A DNA stretch of 64,000 bases. Source: Plantibacter sp. VKM Ac-2880. Lineage in GTDB: Bacteria; Actinomycetota; Actinomycetes; Actinomycetales; Microbacteriaceae. Position numbers and translations under genes: made by a program. This document shows positions 35,136-44,704 of the stretch, in pieces. Numbering within the stretch: the stretch's first letter is position 1; every line of letters starts with the position of its first letter. Under the pieces are notes generated by a model. That model was not told the DNA's origin. It did no database searches and worked only from the letters and a program-made list of their open reading frames with translations. The stretch spans positions 1,567,668 to 1,631,667 of the forward strand of contig NZ_JADKSJ010000001.1 of NCBI RefSeq assembly GCF_015351235.1, given 5' to 3'.

Positions 35136-35151
35136 CTCGTGGTGCGACTGC

Positions 35152-36177
<1,026 letters not shown>

Positions 36178-36253
36178 GTCTTCTCCTTGCGTGGGGACGA
36201 TTCGCCTAGAAGTCTAGTGAATCGGGCCAGGCGGCATAGGGCACGATGAGGAC

Positions 36254-37225
36254 ATGACCGAGCACACTCCGGACACCGACCTCCTCGACGGCTTCCTCGA
36301 TGCGACGCGGGCCGCGGCGGCCGCGGTCGTGGGTCTCGTGGGTGGCGGCGACGGCATGCGGATCGACGGGGTGGCCGTCGACGCGCTCCGTCGGGCGCTC
36401 GAGCCGTTGGCCGTCGACGGCCGCGTCGTGGTGGGGGAGGGCGAGAAGGACCAGGCGCCCATGCTCTTCGTCGGCGAGCGGTTCGGGACGGGCGCCGGCC
36501 CTGCGATCGACCTCGCCGTCGACCCCGTGGACGGCACCAAGCTCGCGGCCGCCGGCAGGCCCGACTCCGTGGCAGTCATCGCGGTCGCCCCGCGCGGCGC
36601 CATGTTCGACATCGGACCCGCCTACTACCTCGAGAAGCTCGTCACGGCACACGCCGGTCGTGGCCTGTCCCTCGCGGATCCCATCGCAGTGACGCTCGAC
36701 CGGCTCGCCGCCAACCTCGGACGCCCGGTGTCGACACTGCGGGTCGCCGTCCAGGACCGTCCGCGGAACGCCGCGACCGCGCAGGCCATCCAGGCCGCCG
36801 GGGCGGAGCTCGTCGGCTTCGCGGACGGCGACGTCGCGCTGTCCCTCCGTGCCGCGGCGGCCGACGGCGACCTCGACCTGCTCCTCGGGATCGGCGGAGC
36901 TCCCGAAGGCATCCTGACGGCCGCCGCGGTCCGAGCGCTCGGCGGCTGGATGACGGCGCGGTTCGCCCCGCAGTCACCGGAGGAGCACGCGCGACTCGTC
37001 GAGGTCGGCGTCGACCTCGCCCGCGAGGTGCCGCTCGACGAACTCTGCACCGCCGACGCGTGGTTGCTGCTCAGCGCCGTCACCTCCACCGCGCTCGCCG
37101 CCGGGGCCGAACTCGCCGGGGTGAGCCTCGACGCGGACGGCGGTGTCACGGTGGAGTCGGTCGTCGTCGGACCGGGCAGCCCGCTCACGAGGTCACGGAA
37201 GCGCCTCGATCCCGAGTCGCCCTGA
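36254..37225 (+). CDS. Diverged GlpX-type fructose-1,6-bisphosphatase paralogue
   Basis: 323 residues of the class II FBPase (lithium-sensitive phosphatase) fold. Metal-site motifs remain: GEGEKDQAPM, DLAVDPVDGTKLAAAGR and GAPEGILTAAAVRALGG. It differs from the next gene at normally fixed places: the N-terminal GRGDK-AD motif reads GGGDGMRID, and the ATGVTxGxLxxGV block near the C-terminus reads LSAVTSTALAAGA. It may act on another sugar or inositol phosphate, or be a weak FBPase. It lies 86 bases before a canonical glpX, on the same strand. Confidence 0.8.
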   Translation: MTEHTPDTDLLDGFLDATRAAAAAVVGLVGGGDGMRIDGVAVDALRRALEPLAVDGRVVVGEGEKDQAPMLFVGERFGTGAGPAIDLAVDPVDGTKLAAAGRPDSVAVIAVAPRGAMFDIGPAYYLEKLVTAHAGRGLSLADPIAVTLDRLAANLGRPVSTLRVAVQDRPRNAATAQAIQAAGAELVGFADGDVALSLRAAAADGDLDLLLGIGGAPEGILTAAAVRALGGWMTARFAPQSPEEHARLVEVGVDLAREVPLDELCTADAWLLLSAVTSTALAAGAELAGVSLDADGGVTVESVVVGPGSPLTRSRKRLDPESP

Positions 37226-37311
37226 GGCCTTCCCAGCCCCGTTCGCTAGGCTGAAACCCTCATCCACCGAAGCGTCGTGTCCCACGAGGCGAGCGATCCA
37301 TGGAGGATCCA

Positions 37312-38298
37312 GTGACCCAGCCTGAAACCGGCTCCCACTATCTGCAGCCCGACCGCAACCTCGCCATGGAGCTCGTCCGAGCGACGGAGGCGGCCGCCAT
37401 CCGTGCGGCGCCGTTCATCGGTCGCGGCGACAAGAACGCCGCCGACGGTGCCGCCGTGGACGCGATGCGCGCCTTCCTCGGCACCGTCAACTTCGACGGC
37501 GTGGTCGTGATCGGTGAGGGCGAGAAGGACGAAGCGCCCATGCTGTTCAACGGCGAACACGTCGGCAACGGCCGCGGCCCGTCCTGCGACATCGCGGTCG
37601 ATCCGATCGACGGGACGAGCCTCACGGCTGCCGGACGTCAGAATGCGCTCTCGGTCATCGCGGTGTCCGACCGCGGCAGCATGTTCGACCCCTCGGCCGT
37701 GTTCTACATGGACAAGATCGTCACGGGTTCCGACGGCATCGGCGTCGTCGACATCAGCCAGTCCATCGGCGACAACATCCGTGAGCTCGCCAAGGCCAAG
37801 GGCAAGCAGCCCGAGGACATCCGCGTCGCCGTCCTCGACCGGCCGCGACACGCGGAGCTCATCGAGGAGATCCGGGCCGCCGGCGCCGGGACGCGTCTCC
37901 TCCTCGACGGCGACGTCGCGGGCGGCATCAACGCCGCACGGTACGACTCGCGCATCGACATGTGCGTGGGTATCGGCGGCACCCCCGAGGGCATCATCAC
38001 CGCGTGCGCCGTGAAGGCGCTCGGCGGGCTCATCCAGGGCAAGCTCATGCCGAAGGACGACGCGGAGCGGGAGCGCGCCCTCGCGGCCGGTCACGACCTC
38101 GACCGTGTCCTCGGCGCGAACGACCTCGTCCGTGGCGACAACACCTACTTCGTCGCGACCGGCGTCACCCACGGCGAGCTCGTGGACGGCGTGCAGCGCA
38201 AGGGCCCGATCATCCGCACGGAGAGCCTCGTCCTGCGGTCGCGCTCCGGCACCATCCGCCGCGTCGAGGCCGACCACCTCGCGGCGAAGTGGCTGTAG
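37312..38298 (+). CDS. glpX: Class II fructose-1,6-bisphosphatase
   Basis: 328 residues, gluconeogenic FBPase. All canonical blocks are intact: GRGDKNAADGAAVDAMR, GEGEKDEAPM, DPIDGTSLTAAGR, GIGGTPEGIITACAVKALGG and FVATGVTHGELVDGV. GTG 37312 is chosen because GGAGG lies 5 bases upstream; ATG 37300, in frame, has a weaker site. TAGGCT at about 37247 may be its own -10, so it need not depend on the upstream paralogue. A strong terminator follows. Confidence 0.95.
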   Translation: MTQPETGSHYLQPDRNLAMELVRATEAAAIRAAPFIGRGDKNAADGAAVDAMRAFLGTVNFDGVVVIGEGEKDEAPMLFNGEHVGNGRGPSCDIAVDPIDGTSLTAAGRQNALSVIAVSDRGSMFDPSAVFYMDKIVTGSDGIGVVDISQSIGDNIRELAKAKGKQPEDIRVAVLDRPRHAELIEEIRAAGAGTRLLLDGDVAGGINAARYDSRIDMCVGIGGTPEGIITACAVKALGGLIQGKLMPKDDAERERALAAGHDLDRVLGANDLVRGDNTYFVATGVTHGELVDGVQRKGPIIRTESLVLRSRSGTIRRVEADHLAAKWL

Positions 38299-38317
38299 CC
38301 GCTCCGTCCGACGGCAT

Positions 38318-38358
38318 GAAGCGCCCGTCACGACCCCGAGGGTGGTGACGGGCGCTTC
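38318..38358. terminator. Terminator between glpX and rmuC
   Basis: A 14-base perfect stem, GAAGCGCCCGTCAC and its complement, around a 13-base loop, between convergent stops. Confidence 0.8.
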
Positions 38359-38378
38359 GTCGTTCCGGGCAGGCCCGG

Positions 38379-39758
38379 TCAGTCCTGCAGCCGGTGGGCC
38401 AGGCGCGCCTCGAGTTCGCTGGGCTCGGGGCTGGACGGCTCCGGTGACGGCTGTGCCTCCGGTGCGGTGAGGCGTTTCGGCGACGCGTCGCTCTGGCTGA
38501 CCTGCCCGATGACCGTCGCCTCGTCGAGGGCGTCGAGCTTGCGGGCCGTGACGAGCACCCGGGTCTCGAAGGACGACGCGAACTGGTTGTAGTTGGTGAC
38601 GGTGCTCTCGATGGAGCGGCGCAAGCGGTCTGCGTGGTCCGACAGCGTGGACAGCCGCTGGTACAGCTCCTTGCCGAGGTCGAACAACCGCTTGGCGTCC
38701 TCTGTGAGGACGTCCTGCTGCCAGGTGAACGCGACCGTCTTGAGCACCGCCCAGAGGTTGACGGGGGAGGCGAGCGCCACCCGCTTGCCGAAGGCGTAGT
38801 CGAGCAGACTCGCGTCGGCCTCGAGGGCGGCCGCGAGGAGTGACTCGCTCGGGATGAAGCAGATGACGAACTCCGGGCTCGACTCGAGACCGCGCCAGTA
38901 CCCCTTGGCCGACAGGGCGTCCACGTGCGACCGCACCGCCTTCACGTGCTGCGCGAGGAGCGCGGTGCGCCGAGCGGCCTCCTCGCCCGTCGCCGTCACC
39001 GGAATGGTGCTGGCCTCGAGGTACTGCGCGAACGGGACCTTCGCGTCCACGGCGATTGACTTGCCGCCGGGGAGCCGCACGACCATGTCGGGTCGGCCGG
39101 TGCCGGTGCCGGAGGTGATGCTCGACTGGAGGTCGAAGTCGACGCGCTGGGTGAGCCCCGCGGCCTCCACGACGTTCCGGAGCTGGGTCTCACCCCAGAC
39201 GCCACGCGTCGCGTTGTTGCGGAGCGCGGAGGCGAGCGACTCCGTCGTCGAGCGCAGGCGTTCCTCCGACTCCGAAGCCGTCTTCAGCTGCTGGGCGAGT
39301 TCGCCGTGCTGGCGGCTGCGCTGCTGTTCGAGTTCCGCGACCTTCGCCTGCATGTGTTCGAGGCTGTGCTGGACGGGGGCGAGGGCCTGGAGCACCTGGC
39401 TCTCCTCGTGCTCTTGGCGCGACCGTCGCTCCGCGTCGGCCCGCTGGCGGTCGACGAGCTCGCGGTACTGCTCGCGCTGGGCCTGCAGTTCGCGCCCCAG
39501 TCCGTCGGCCGTGGCGTCGAGCGCGGCCAGCTCAGCGCGGAGGGCGGCGCGGATGTCGGCCTCCCGCGCTGAGGACTCGGCGAGGAGCTGGGCCTGCTGA
39601 CCACGGACGTCGGCCAGCTGGGCGGCATGTCTCGCCTCCAGGAGCGCGGGGTCGATCGTCGCTCCGCCGTTCCGGCGTTGCAGCAGGATCACCATGACGG
39701 CCGCGCCGATGACGAGTCCGATGAGGAGGCCGATCCCGAGGGCGAGTGCGCTGTCCAT
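38379..39758 (-). CDS. rmuC: DNA recombination protein RmuC
   Basis: 459 residues: N-terminal membrane helix (about 3-25), a long coiled coil (about 40-190, many Gln/Glu/Ala/Arg heptads), then the RmuC nuclease-like domain beginning GVWGETQLRNVVEAAGL, with the core motifs DMVVRLPGGKSIAVDAKVP and FIPSESLL. RmuC limits recombination between short inverted repeats; the Asp and Lys of AVDAKVP fit its PD-(D/E)xK-like fold. Confidence 0.93.
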   Translation of the reverse strand: MDSALALGIGLLIGLVIGAAVMVILLQRRNGGATIDPALLEARHAAQLADVRGQQAQLLAESSAREADIRAALRAELAALDATADGLGRELQAQREQYRELVDRQRADAERRSRQEHEESQVLQALAPVQHSLEHMQAKVAELEQQRSRQHGELAQQLKTASESEERLRSTTESLASALRNNATRGVWGETQLRNVVEAAGLTQRVDFDLQSSITSGTGTGRPDMVVRLPGGKSIAVDAKVPFAQYLEASTIPVTATGEEAARRTALLAQHVKAVRSHVDALSAKGYWRGLESSPEFVICFIPSESLLAAALEADASLLDYAFGKRVALASPVNLWAVLKTVAFTWQQDVLTEDAKRLFDLGKELYQRLSTLSDHADRLRRSIESTVTNYNQFASSFETRVLVTARKLDALDEATVIGQVSQSDASPKRLTAPEAQPSPEPSSPEPSELEARLAHRLQD

Positions 39759-39816
39759 GCCCTCAGTGTGTCGTGGGCCACCGACATCGATCGGAGGCCG
39801 CGCGGCGACTGTACCG

Positions 39817-40398
39817 TCAGGCGGCGACGGCCGTGCCGATCCGCCCGATCTTCACGCTCGTGAGCTGGGCGAGTTCGGCGATCGATGTGGCGCCGTGGCG
39901 GGCGGCGGCGTGGATGATGATGTGTGCGGAGGCCTCGGCGTCGCCCGTGGCGTCGTGGTGCTGGAAGTCGTCGAACCCGGCCGCGAGCGCCGCGACGGGG
40001 AGCCGGTAGGAGTCGAGCTGGTAGGTCTTGCGGGCCACGTTGAGGCTGCAGAGGTAGCTGAGCTCGGGGCAGTCGAGTCCGGTGGCGGCGCATCCGCCCC
40101 GGATCACGCCCATGTCGAAGCCGGCGTTGTGCGCGACGAGGGCGTCGTCCTGCGCGAAGTCGAGCAGCGTGTCGAGCTGGTCAGCCCAGCCCGGCGCCCC
40201 GAGGACGTCGGACGCGACGATCCCGTGGATGCGGGTGTTCCACTCGAGGAACGCGTCGTGTCCGGCAGGGGGCTGGATGAGCCAGCCCGCGCGGTCGACG
40301 ACGATGCCGTCGCGGACTCGGACGAGGCCCACGCTGCAGGCGGAGGCGGATGACGAGTTCGCGGTCTCGAAGTCGATGGCGGTGAAATCCAGTGGCAC
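39817..40398 (-). CDS. 3'-5' exonuclease of the DnaQ/DEDDh family
   Basis: 193 residues. The three exonuclease motifs are present: TAIDFETANS (Asp-Glu), VAHNAGFDMGV (Asp), and the DEDDh end HHDATGDAEA with His and Asp. Single-domain proteins of this type serve as polymerase-proofreading or RNA-trimming exonucleases; there is no BRCT or helicase domain. GTG 40398 has GAGGGTGAGG upstream and the motif I start two residues after the usual distance. The frame is open far upstream but opposite ychF, so that part is discarded. Confidence 0.88.
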   Translation of the reverse strand: MPLDFTAIDFETANSSSASACSVGLVRVRDGIVVDRAGWLIQPPAGHDAFLEWNTRIHGIVASDVLGAPGWADQLDTLLDFAQDDALVAHNAGFDMGVIRGGCAATGLDCPELSYLCSLNVARKTYQLDSYRLPVAALAAGFDDFQHHDATGDAEASAHIIIHAAARHGATSIAELAQLTSVKIGRIGTAVAA

Positions 40399-40516
40399 GT
40401 CCTCACCCTCGCACCAGGGTCCGACACCGACCGGTCGGCTCGCCGCATCGCGCCCGATCGACCGGCCCGATCCGTCGCCCGATGCGAGCGGCGACGCACG
40501 GGCCTCCCCGGCCGCG

Positions 40517-40522
40517 TACGAT
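40517..40522 (+). promoter_or_regulatory. -10 box of leaderless ychF
   Basis: TACGAT ends 8 bases before GTG 40531; no Shine-Dalgarno sequence is seen. Confidence 0.45.
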
Positions 40523-40530
40523 AGACCCTC

Positions 40531-41604
40531 GTGGCTCTTACTCTCGGCATCGTCGGCCTGCCCAACGTCGGCAAGTCCACCCTGTTCAACGCGCTCACGC
40601 GCAACAACGTGCTCGCGGCGAACTATCCGTTCGCGACGATCGAGCCGAACGTCGGCGTGGTCGAACTCCCCGACGCCCGGCTCGGCAAGCTCGCCGAGAT
40701 CTTCGGCAGCGAGCGCATCCTGCCCGCCGCGGTGTCCTTCGTCGACATCGCCGGCATCGTCAAGGGCGCGAGCGAGGGGGAGGGGCTCGGCAACAAGTTC
40801 CTCGCGAACATCCGTGAGGCCGACGCCATCGCGCAGGTCGTTCGCGGCTTCGCCGATCCCGACGTCGTGCACGTCGACGGCGATGTGAACCCGGCCTCCG
40901 ACATGGAGACGATCAACACGGAGCTGATCCTCGCCGACCTCGAGACCCTCGAGAAGGCCGTCACCCGGTTCGAGAAGGAGGTCAAGGGCAAGAAGCTCGA
41001 CCCCTCCGTGCTCACGGCCGCCAAGGAGGCGCAGGACGCGCTGAACGCCGGCACCCCGCTCTCGGCGACGAAGATCGACCTCGCGCCCATCAAGGAGCTC
41101 GGCCTCCTCACGGCCAAGCCGTTCATCTACGTGTTCAACGTCGACGAGGACGTCCTCCAGGACCAGGGCAAGCTCGACGAACTCGCCGCGCTCGTCGCGC
41201 CGGCGAAGGCCGTCTTCCTCGACGCGAAGCTCGAGTCGGAGCTCGTCGACCTCGATGAGGACGACGCCCGCGAGATGCTCGAGTCGACCGGCCAGACCGA
41301 GTCCGGCCTCGACCAGCTCGCCCGCATCGGCTTCGCGACGCTCGGCCTGCAGACCTACCTCACCGCCGGCCCCAAGGAATCGCGTGCGTGGACGATCCCG
41401 CAGGGTGCGAAGGCCCCGCAGGCTGCCGGGGTGATCCACACGGACTTCGAGAAGGGCTTCATCAAGGCGGAGGTCATCTCGTTCGACGACCTCGTCGAGA
41501 CCGGCTCCGTCGCCGAGGCCCGCTCCAAGGGCAAGGCCCGCATGGAGGGCAAGGACTACGTCATGCAGGACGGCGACGTCGTGGAGTTCCGCTTCAACGT
41601 GTAG
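40531..41604 (+). CDS. ychF: Redox-regulated ATPase YchF
   Basis: 357 residues, Obg-family P-loop protein. Walker A is GLPNVGKST; the specificity loop reads NVDE in place of NKxD, as in YchF enzymes that prefer ATP; the coiled-coil insert (about 120-200) and C-terminal TGS domain (IHTDFEKGFIKAEVI) are complete. It is ribosome-associated and linked to oxidative stress. It is the last gene of the mycobacterial-type block; the next ~175 bases hold no gene I can support. Confidence 0.97.
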   Translation: MALTLGIVGLPNVGKSTLFNALTRNNVLAANYPFATIEPNVGVVELPDARLGKLAEIFGSERILPAAVSFVDIAGIVKGASEGEGLGNKFLANIREADAIAQVVRGFADPDVVHVDGDVNPASDMETINTELILADLETLEKAVTRFEKEVKGKKLDPSVLTAAKEAQDALNAGTPLSATKIDLAPIKELGLLTAKPFIYVFNVDEDVLQDQGKLDELAALVAPAKAVFLDAKLESELVDLDEDDAREMLESTGQTESGLDQLARIGFATLGLQTYLTAGPKESRAWTIPQGAKAPQAAGVIHTDFEKGFIKAEVISFDDLVETGSVAEARSKGKARMEGKDYVMQDGDVVEFRFNV

Positions 41605-41779
41605 GTGAGGGCTGCAAGACGCGTCCCTCGGTCGGTCGGCTGCCGTGAGCCAGAACCGCTCCGCGGTACAGCCGAGCAGGCGAAGCGTGAGGTGAAGCGG
41701 CTGGACGATCACGACTGCGTCAACATGCGAGCCGGTCAGCGTTCTGGATGCGTCCCGCGTTCAGGTTGCCAGATGAGAT

Positions 41780-42493
41780 CTACACGCGCGGTCTTTCGGG
41801 ACCGCTGACGCCCCACCCCTCGCCGCCGGCGCGCGCCGTGCGCACTGCGGACGCCCACGCCTCGGCGTCGACCAGGTTCATTTGCGCGGCAAGGTCACCT
41901 CGCGGGCGAGGAGTTGAAGGAGCGGCGGTGTCAGCGAGTCCGACGGCGCGACTCCGTTCGAACATCAGGTGAGGTCGGATGGCGTTGATGCGGCTGCTGT
42001 ACGGCTCGGTCACCGTGAAGCCCTGGTAGTGGGCATCCTGCGCGAGCGCCGTGGTGACGGCGAAGAGGCGTTCGCTCCGGATCAGGCGAGCCTCGTCGAG
42101 GTCCATCGGCCAGCACTCGATGCGTTCGAGGTCTGCGAGCAGCGACGCGTCATCCGCGTATCCCGCCACCGCATCCGGTTCCTGAGCGATCGCCTCGCCG
42201 TACTCGACGCGCCATCCGCCCTGCGCTTTCGTGATCCTGGTCGGTACCCGCCACGGGGTGTGTCGCGGTCCGTGCATCTGTGGCCGGTGCTGCATGGCCT
42301 CGTCGCTCCAGTCCGGCAGCCCGCCGTAACCGACCGGTGCCGTCGGAGGCCAGAACCACTCGAGAGGGTCGCCGTCGGGGACCCCGAGGTCGGCGACCGC
42401 CCATCCTCGTGACGCGAGGTCGGACTGCACATCGTTGCCGAGGAGTCGAAGGGCGTCCTCGATGAAACGGAACTCCTCATTCGGATCTGTCAT
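41780..42493 (-). CDS. Hypothetical protein of accessory region
   Basis: A 237-residue soluble protein, unrecognised. It is Trp-rich in the first half (LEWFWPPTAPVGYGG, HTPWRVPTRITKAQGGWRVEYG), acidic, with no signal or membrane segment and no catalytic motif I can name. The start MTDPNEEFRFIEDALRLLG looks natural, with AGGAGG-like purines upstream. Codon use is less GC-biased than the neighbours. Nothing around it suggests a job. Confidence 0.65.
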   Translation of the reverse strand: MTDPNEEFRFIEDALRLLGNDVQSDLASRGWAVADLGVPDGDPLEWFWPPTAPVGYGGLPDWSDEAMQHRPQMHGPRHTPWRVPTRITKAQGGWRVEYGEAIAQEPDAVAGYADDASLLADLERIECWPMDLDEARLIRSERLFAVTTALAQDAHYQGFTVTEPYSSRINAIRPHLMFERSRAVGLADTAAPSTPRPRGDLAAQMNLVDAEAWASAVRTARAGGEGWGVSGPERPRV

Positions 42494-42614
42494 ACACCTA
42501 TCCTCCTGCCCGACGCCGACAAGCGGAGGCGTGCCTGCTCGGAGGACGGCTTGAACCCTTCAAGACGGTGCGCCGCTCGCTGTCGGCGGGCGCACGCAGC
42601 GTCGAACCCATGGC

Positions 42615-42953
42615 TCAGCGTTTGCGGCGCTGCTCCGCGAGCCAGGTGTGCTTGGCGATGGCAGTCGCGACCGCTGATCGGTAGGCCTCGCCGTCTGCTC
42701 CCCGGTACAGGTTCCGCGTGAAGAACGGCGACTCAGGCCGGTACGGTGCGCTGTTGTGGACCCTCCGAGCCAGGTCCGTCAGTGCGTCGTGGCCGCCTGC
42801 GCGGTACGCCGCGAGCTCGACCTCGTCGAGCTGAATCAACGCGGAGTCGTCGATGATGGCGCTGTAGCTGTACCGCGCGTCCAGGTAGTGAGCGTGCTCG
42901 TCCTCGACGAGGAACCAGGTGCCGGGCTCGTGATCGACGTAGCGCATCTCCAT
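42615..42953 (-). CDS. Hypothetical protein of accessory region
   Basis: 112 residues, soluble, acidic N-terminal half (VDHEPGTWFLVEDEHAHYLDARYSYSA, positions about 6-32) and a basic C-terminus ending AEQRRKR. No known domain. The style (short, aromatic-rich, rule-like beta strands) recalls small immunity or regulator proteins of polymorphic systems, but no toxin is next to it, so I do not make that call. It is read in the same direction as the previous gene, 121 bases apart. Confidence 0.55.
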   Translation of the reverse strand: MEMRYVDHEPGTWFLVEDEHAHYLDARYSYSAIIDDSALIQLDEVELAAYRAGGHDALTDLARRVHNSAPYRPESPFFTRNLYRGADGEAYRSAVATAIAKHTWLAEQRRKR

Positions 42954-42983
42954 CAGTCGAGTATGACGGCCGTCGTTCGTCGG

Positions 42984-43031
42984 TCACCACCAGCGTCTGG
43001 CGCCGACCTCGGGGCAGCGGTATGGACGTTT
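42984..43031 (-). pseudogene. Internally deleted remnant of a paralogue of the 44065-44583 gene
   Basis: Bases 42999-43030 match 44362-44394 with one substitution and one single-base gap; this is the part coding NVHDRCPELGA. Bases 42981-42992 are identical to 44062-44073, the part coding the final WW and stop. In between, the roughly 290 bases that separate these pieces in the intact gene are reduced to 6. The frame here reads RCPEVGARRWW then stop, after a frameshift. So it looks like a dead, collapsed copy in the 203-base gap between two genes. Confidence 0.5.
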
Positions 43032-43156
43032 TCAACGTGTGGCCCGCAGGGGCGCCACCGATCACGAGGGGCGGAGGCCGTGCGGGATCAGCGTCCAACC
43101 GGCTGCGATGATCCTCATCAGAGGACGGGCTGCGCCGACCGGACCCGGCCTGCTGC

Positions 43157-44008
43157 TCAGCGGCCGATCCAGTCGCCGTTCGAATCGAGCTCGTAGTCCG
43201 AGACGGTCGCCTCGGTGATCGTCAGCGTCCCGCTCTTCATGACGCTGATGTCCACAGCGGCGAAGGTGGCTGTGTCATCGTCGGTCTTCACCGGGAACAT
43301 GAAGGATCGCGTGTGGTCGTCGTCCATCTCGGATGATGCACACCGCTGGACGAAGGTGAGTGTCTTCAGGTTCTCAGAGATGAACACTCCGGCCTTGGGG
43401 TCCGCATCGTCCAGTTCGTCGATGAGCGCCGAGGCCGACGAGTCGCCCGCGATGCGCGAGGCGACGTTCTGCCAAGCGGTTTTGCCGGCGGTGGTGTCGA
43501 CGTAATCCTCCAGCCCGGCGGTGAGCTCTTCGAGTCGTGCCTGAGCCTCGGGATCGTCGGCGTACTGCTCCTCGAACTCAGCCATCGTGTCGACGCCGAA
43601 GTTGCTCTGCAGGATGTACGTCAGCTCCTCCGACGTGGTGGCCTCGGGGTCTTCAACGGTCGACGCTGCAAGCGAGTCCGCGCCCTTGGCCGCATAGCTG
43701 ACCGCGAGATCGACGGCGCAGTAGTCCGAGGAGTCCAGGTCACGGGCCTTCGCGGTCACAGACGTGACGAGCAGTTCTCTGTCGTCTTGCTCGGCTGCAT
43801 CCAGGAGCGCAGCCGGGATCCGGATGACGAGATCGCTCTCGGACCCGTACCGCGGCGTCTGGAATTCGAACGTGCCGCGCTCCGGACCAGCGCTGGCGGC
43901 GCTCGCCGGGGAAGCTTCTTCGTTGGCGGCACCGGCGCACCCCGTGAGGGCGAACGAGGCGCTCGCCAGCAGGGCGAGGGAGAGTTTCGTGGTCGAGCGT
44001 CGGAGCAT
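43157..44008 (-). CDS. Putative lipoprotein
   Basis: 283 residues. The signal peptide ends with the lipobox LTGC at Cys24, so it should be lipid-anchored on the outer membrane face. The mature part is rich in Ala, Asp, Glu and Ser, with three further Cys residues (DYCAVDLAV, QRCASSE) that could pair. No family is recognised. ATG 44008 begins the signal peptide; an in-frame extension upstream is not needed. GC bias is a little lower than in the core genes, in keeping with an accessory origin. Confidence 0.75.
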   Translation of the reverse strand: MLRRSTTKLSLALLASASFALTGCAGAANEEASPASAASAGPERGTFEFQTPRYGSESDLVIRIPAALLDAAEQDDRELLVTSVTAKARDLDSSDYCAVDLAVSYAAKGADSLAASTVEDPEATTSEELTYILQSNFGVDTMAEFEEQYADDPEAQARLEELTAGLEDYVDTTAGKTAWQNVASRIAGDSSASALIDELDDADPKAGVFISENLKTLTFVQRCASSEMDDDHTRSFMFPVKTDDDTATFAAVDISVMKSGTLTITEATVSDYELDSNGDWIGR

Positions 44009-44064
44009 GGCTGTAGCTCTCACTTCCGGTTGGGGTACGCGGAGGTTAGCAGGAACGCGCCCGG

Positions 44065-44583
44065 TCACCACCACTGGCGGTCACGGGGGACCAGTCCGGC
44101 GAGGGTCGAGACGCCCGCCACGAGGCACAGCACGCCGAGTGCCCCGACGATGCCGTTCTGTTCCGGGCCGACGATGAGCACCACTCCGAGGCCGAGCGCG
44201 GCCACGCCGATTCCGGCGCGCCAGCGGCGTGCGGACTTCGCCGATGCGTGGCGACGGTGCAGGTCGCTGGGTCGCGGGCGCGCCCGGCGCCGTGCGCTGA
44301 GCGGCGGTCCGGCGTCGTCGGGCCCGTCGACGGCTCGCCCGAACTCGTCCACCCACGGTCCGGCGCCGAGCTCGGGGCAGCGGTCATGGACGTTCGCCTC
44401 GCGGGTGGAGGCATCCGCCGGGTGCGCGGGCATCGCCCACGCGAGATCCACGTCGAAGCGGACGGATCCGTCCGGCAGGAGCGCGTCGTAGCCGACGACC
44501 CGCACCGGCCGCCCACGCCATCTGGACGTGCCGCGGAACGCCGTCGCACGGACGGCGACCGGTCGGACAGACGATGCACGCAT
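44065..44583 (-). CDS. Two-helix membrane hypothetical protein
   Basis: 172 residues. N-terminal soluble part with GRPVRVVGYDALLPDGSVRFDVDLAWAM (about 23-50) and HDRCPELGAGPWVDEFG, then two hydrophobic helices at the C-terminal end (about 120-165), closing PRDRQWW. ATG 44583 is chosen as a start that avoids running further into the divergent gene's promoter. Function unknown. A collapsed copy of it lies about 1 kb away. Confidence 0.6.
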   Translation of the reverse strand: MRASSVRPVAVRATAFRGTSRWRGRPVRVVGYDALLPDGSVRFDVDLAWAMPAHPADASTREANVHDRCPELGAGPWVDEFGRAVDGPDDAGPPLSARRRARPRPSDLHRRHASAKSARRWRAGIGVAALGLGVVLIVGPEQNGIVGALGVLCLVAGVSTLAGLVPRDRQWW

Positions 44584-44704
44584 GGATCGATGGTGGCACG
44601 TCACACCTGCACACCGCGACGGCCCCGCATTGCCGCGCCGACGGTCGAAACGGGCGCTACGCTCGATGAGGCGCCACCCGAACGGGCGCCTCGGGGGGCC
44701 ACGG

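Noticed and set aside
41605-41808. Short plus-strand open frame after ychF
   Set aside because: No family, no ribosome binding site, and it overlaps the end of the opposite-strand gene; I treat it as non-coding.
42733-43098. Minus-strand open frame over the gap before the 112-residue hypothetical protein
   Set aside because: Very Arg/Pro-rich, overlaps the better gene in another frame, and contains the remnant sequence out of frame.
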